From the NCBI GenBank assembly GCA_023406965.1, contig JAEXTI010000398.1, positions 1 to 5,704 on the forward strand: a DNA stretch of 5,704 nt. The letters run 5' to 3'. The notes beneath the pieces were generated by a model. That model was not told the DNA's origin, did not search any database, and saw only the letters and a list, made by a program, of their open reading frames with translations. Shown here in pieces: positions 5,084 to 5,704 of the stretch; the first letter of the stretch is position 1; every line of letters starts with the position of its first letter. The translations under genes and the position numbers were made by a program. This stretch comes from Chloroflexota bacterium (GTDB taxonomy: Bacteria > Chloroflexota > Anaerolineae > Anaerolineales > Anaerolineaceae).

Positions 5084-5704
5084 TGCGCCTGCGACTTATT
5101 GCGTAACACCTGTAACAGGCCAGGCAGCCCCACAGCCATTACGGCCATGAACCAGGTGGCGATAGTGCGCAGCGATTCGAACCAACGCTCGTCTTCGGTG
5201 GTGTGGCTTTCGGAGAAGATGGGCCAATCCTGCAGCGGGACGAGGTAATACTTACCCACGCCCATGATCGCCATGCACACGGTGACACCTGCCAGCAAGG
5301 CCAGCACGCGCCGCCCAGGGTGCGGGATACGCAGATACGCCCAGGCCCCGGCAGTCAGCGCTGCCAGGCAGCCGATGATGTACCAGCCTTCGTGCTGGTA
5401 TTCGTCAAAGTCGATGAACAAGATGATCAGAAGTGCACCGTAAAAGAGAAAAGAGATGTTCGTCCAGTCTCCCTGGATGCGCTCTCCGGCCTTCCGCCCG
5501 CGATCGGTTCCGCGCAGGAAGAAGACAAAAGCCAGGACAGCAATCGCAATGCACAGCCAGAAGATGAAGTGATTGAAACCATTCAATAAGATACCGGTGA
5601 ATAGGTTCTCCTGGGGGAGCACAAAATCCATCCATCTTTTGATCGCCATACCGAAAAAGAGGCCAACAAAGGACGCGAAACCGTAGATGCCGACCCCGCC
5701 GAGG
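5050..5704 (-). CDS. Multi-pass membrane protein of unknown function (5' truncated by window edge)
   Basis: I do not recognise a family. The minus-strand frame stays open to the window end. The codons upstream of the ATG at 5649 encode a further hydrophobic run (GIYGFASFVGLFFG), and no ribosome binding site precedes that ATG, so the true start very probably lies beyond the window. Counting from the ATG at 5649, hydrophobic segments lie near residues 19-45, 65-81, 88-106, 113-136 and 164-182, so at least five or six spans are expected. Polar loops include a basic stretch GTDRGRKAGER (47-57), which by the positive-inside rule should be cytoplasmic, and an acidic loop SESHTTEDERWFES (146-159). 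The acidic pair FDEYQHEGW (81-89) sits between two spans. The C-terminus is short and polar. The gene converges on the ModF-like gene and overlaps it by 34 bases with no terminator between. A transporter, an energy-related subunit or a simple integral membrane protein are all possible. Confidence 0.75.
   Translation of the reverse strand, partial: LGGVGIYGFASFVGLFFGMAIKRWMDFVLPQENLFTGILLNGFNHFIFWLCIAIAVLAFVFFLRGTDRGRKAGERIQGDWTNISFLFYGALLIILFIDFDEYQHEGWYIIGCLAALTAGAWAYLRIPHPGRRVLALLAGVTVCMAIMGVGKYYLVPLQDWPIFSESHTTEDERWFESLRTIATWFMAVMAVGLPGLLQVLRNKSQAHQRNIGEVVTQ

Overview
This window is a compact, fairly GC-rich bacterial chromosomal segment. It holds seven protein-coding genes, two of them cut by the window edges, with almost no non-coding DNA. 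No RNA gene, insertion sequence, CRISPR array or phage gene was seen. The mix of families (AviRa-type rRNA methyltransferase, an unusual CDF clade, an ElyC/SanA-type DUF218 protein, TsaC, and a ModF-like tandem ATPase) together with the base composition would fit a Chloroflexota (Anaerolineae-like) genome. That placement is an inference from general protein character; no marker in the window proves it.

Layout. Positions 1-2049 carry three plus-strand genes. The first is the 3' end of a probable flavodoxin-fold NAD(P)H/FMN oxidoreductase. It is joined by a 4-base ATGA overlap to an AviRa-family 23S rRNA methyltransferase, and a cation diffusion facilitator metal exporter follows 34 bases later. 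A minus-strand gene for a membrane-anchored DUF218 protein (2086-2880) converges on them. The 128-base gap at 2881-3008 is the only real intergenic region. It is divergent and shows a perfect TATAAT hexamer facing each way. From it, on the plus strand, runs a tight pair: tsaC (threonylcarbamoyl-AMP synthase for tRNA t6A) and a tandem-ATPase ABC protein of the ModF family, overlapping by one base (TGATG). A minus-strand multi-pass membrane protein of unknown function enters from the right edge and its 3' end overlaps the end of the ModF-like gene by 34 bases.

How the genes relate. Two of the products act on the translation apparatus: the AviRa homologue on 23S rRNA and TsaC on tRNA. The rest look like ordinary metal, envelope and redox functions. 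No multi-gene novel system is evident. The items most worth a second look are the AviRa homologue outside any visible antibiotic cluster, the tsaC-modF coupling without a molybdate transporter, the altered metal-site residues of the CDF transporter, and the changed motif after the KxR residues of TsaC.
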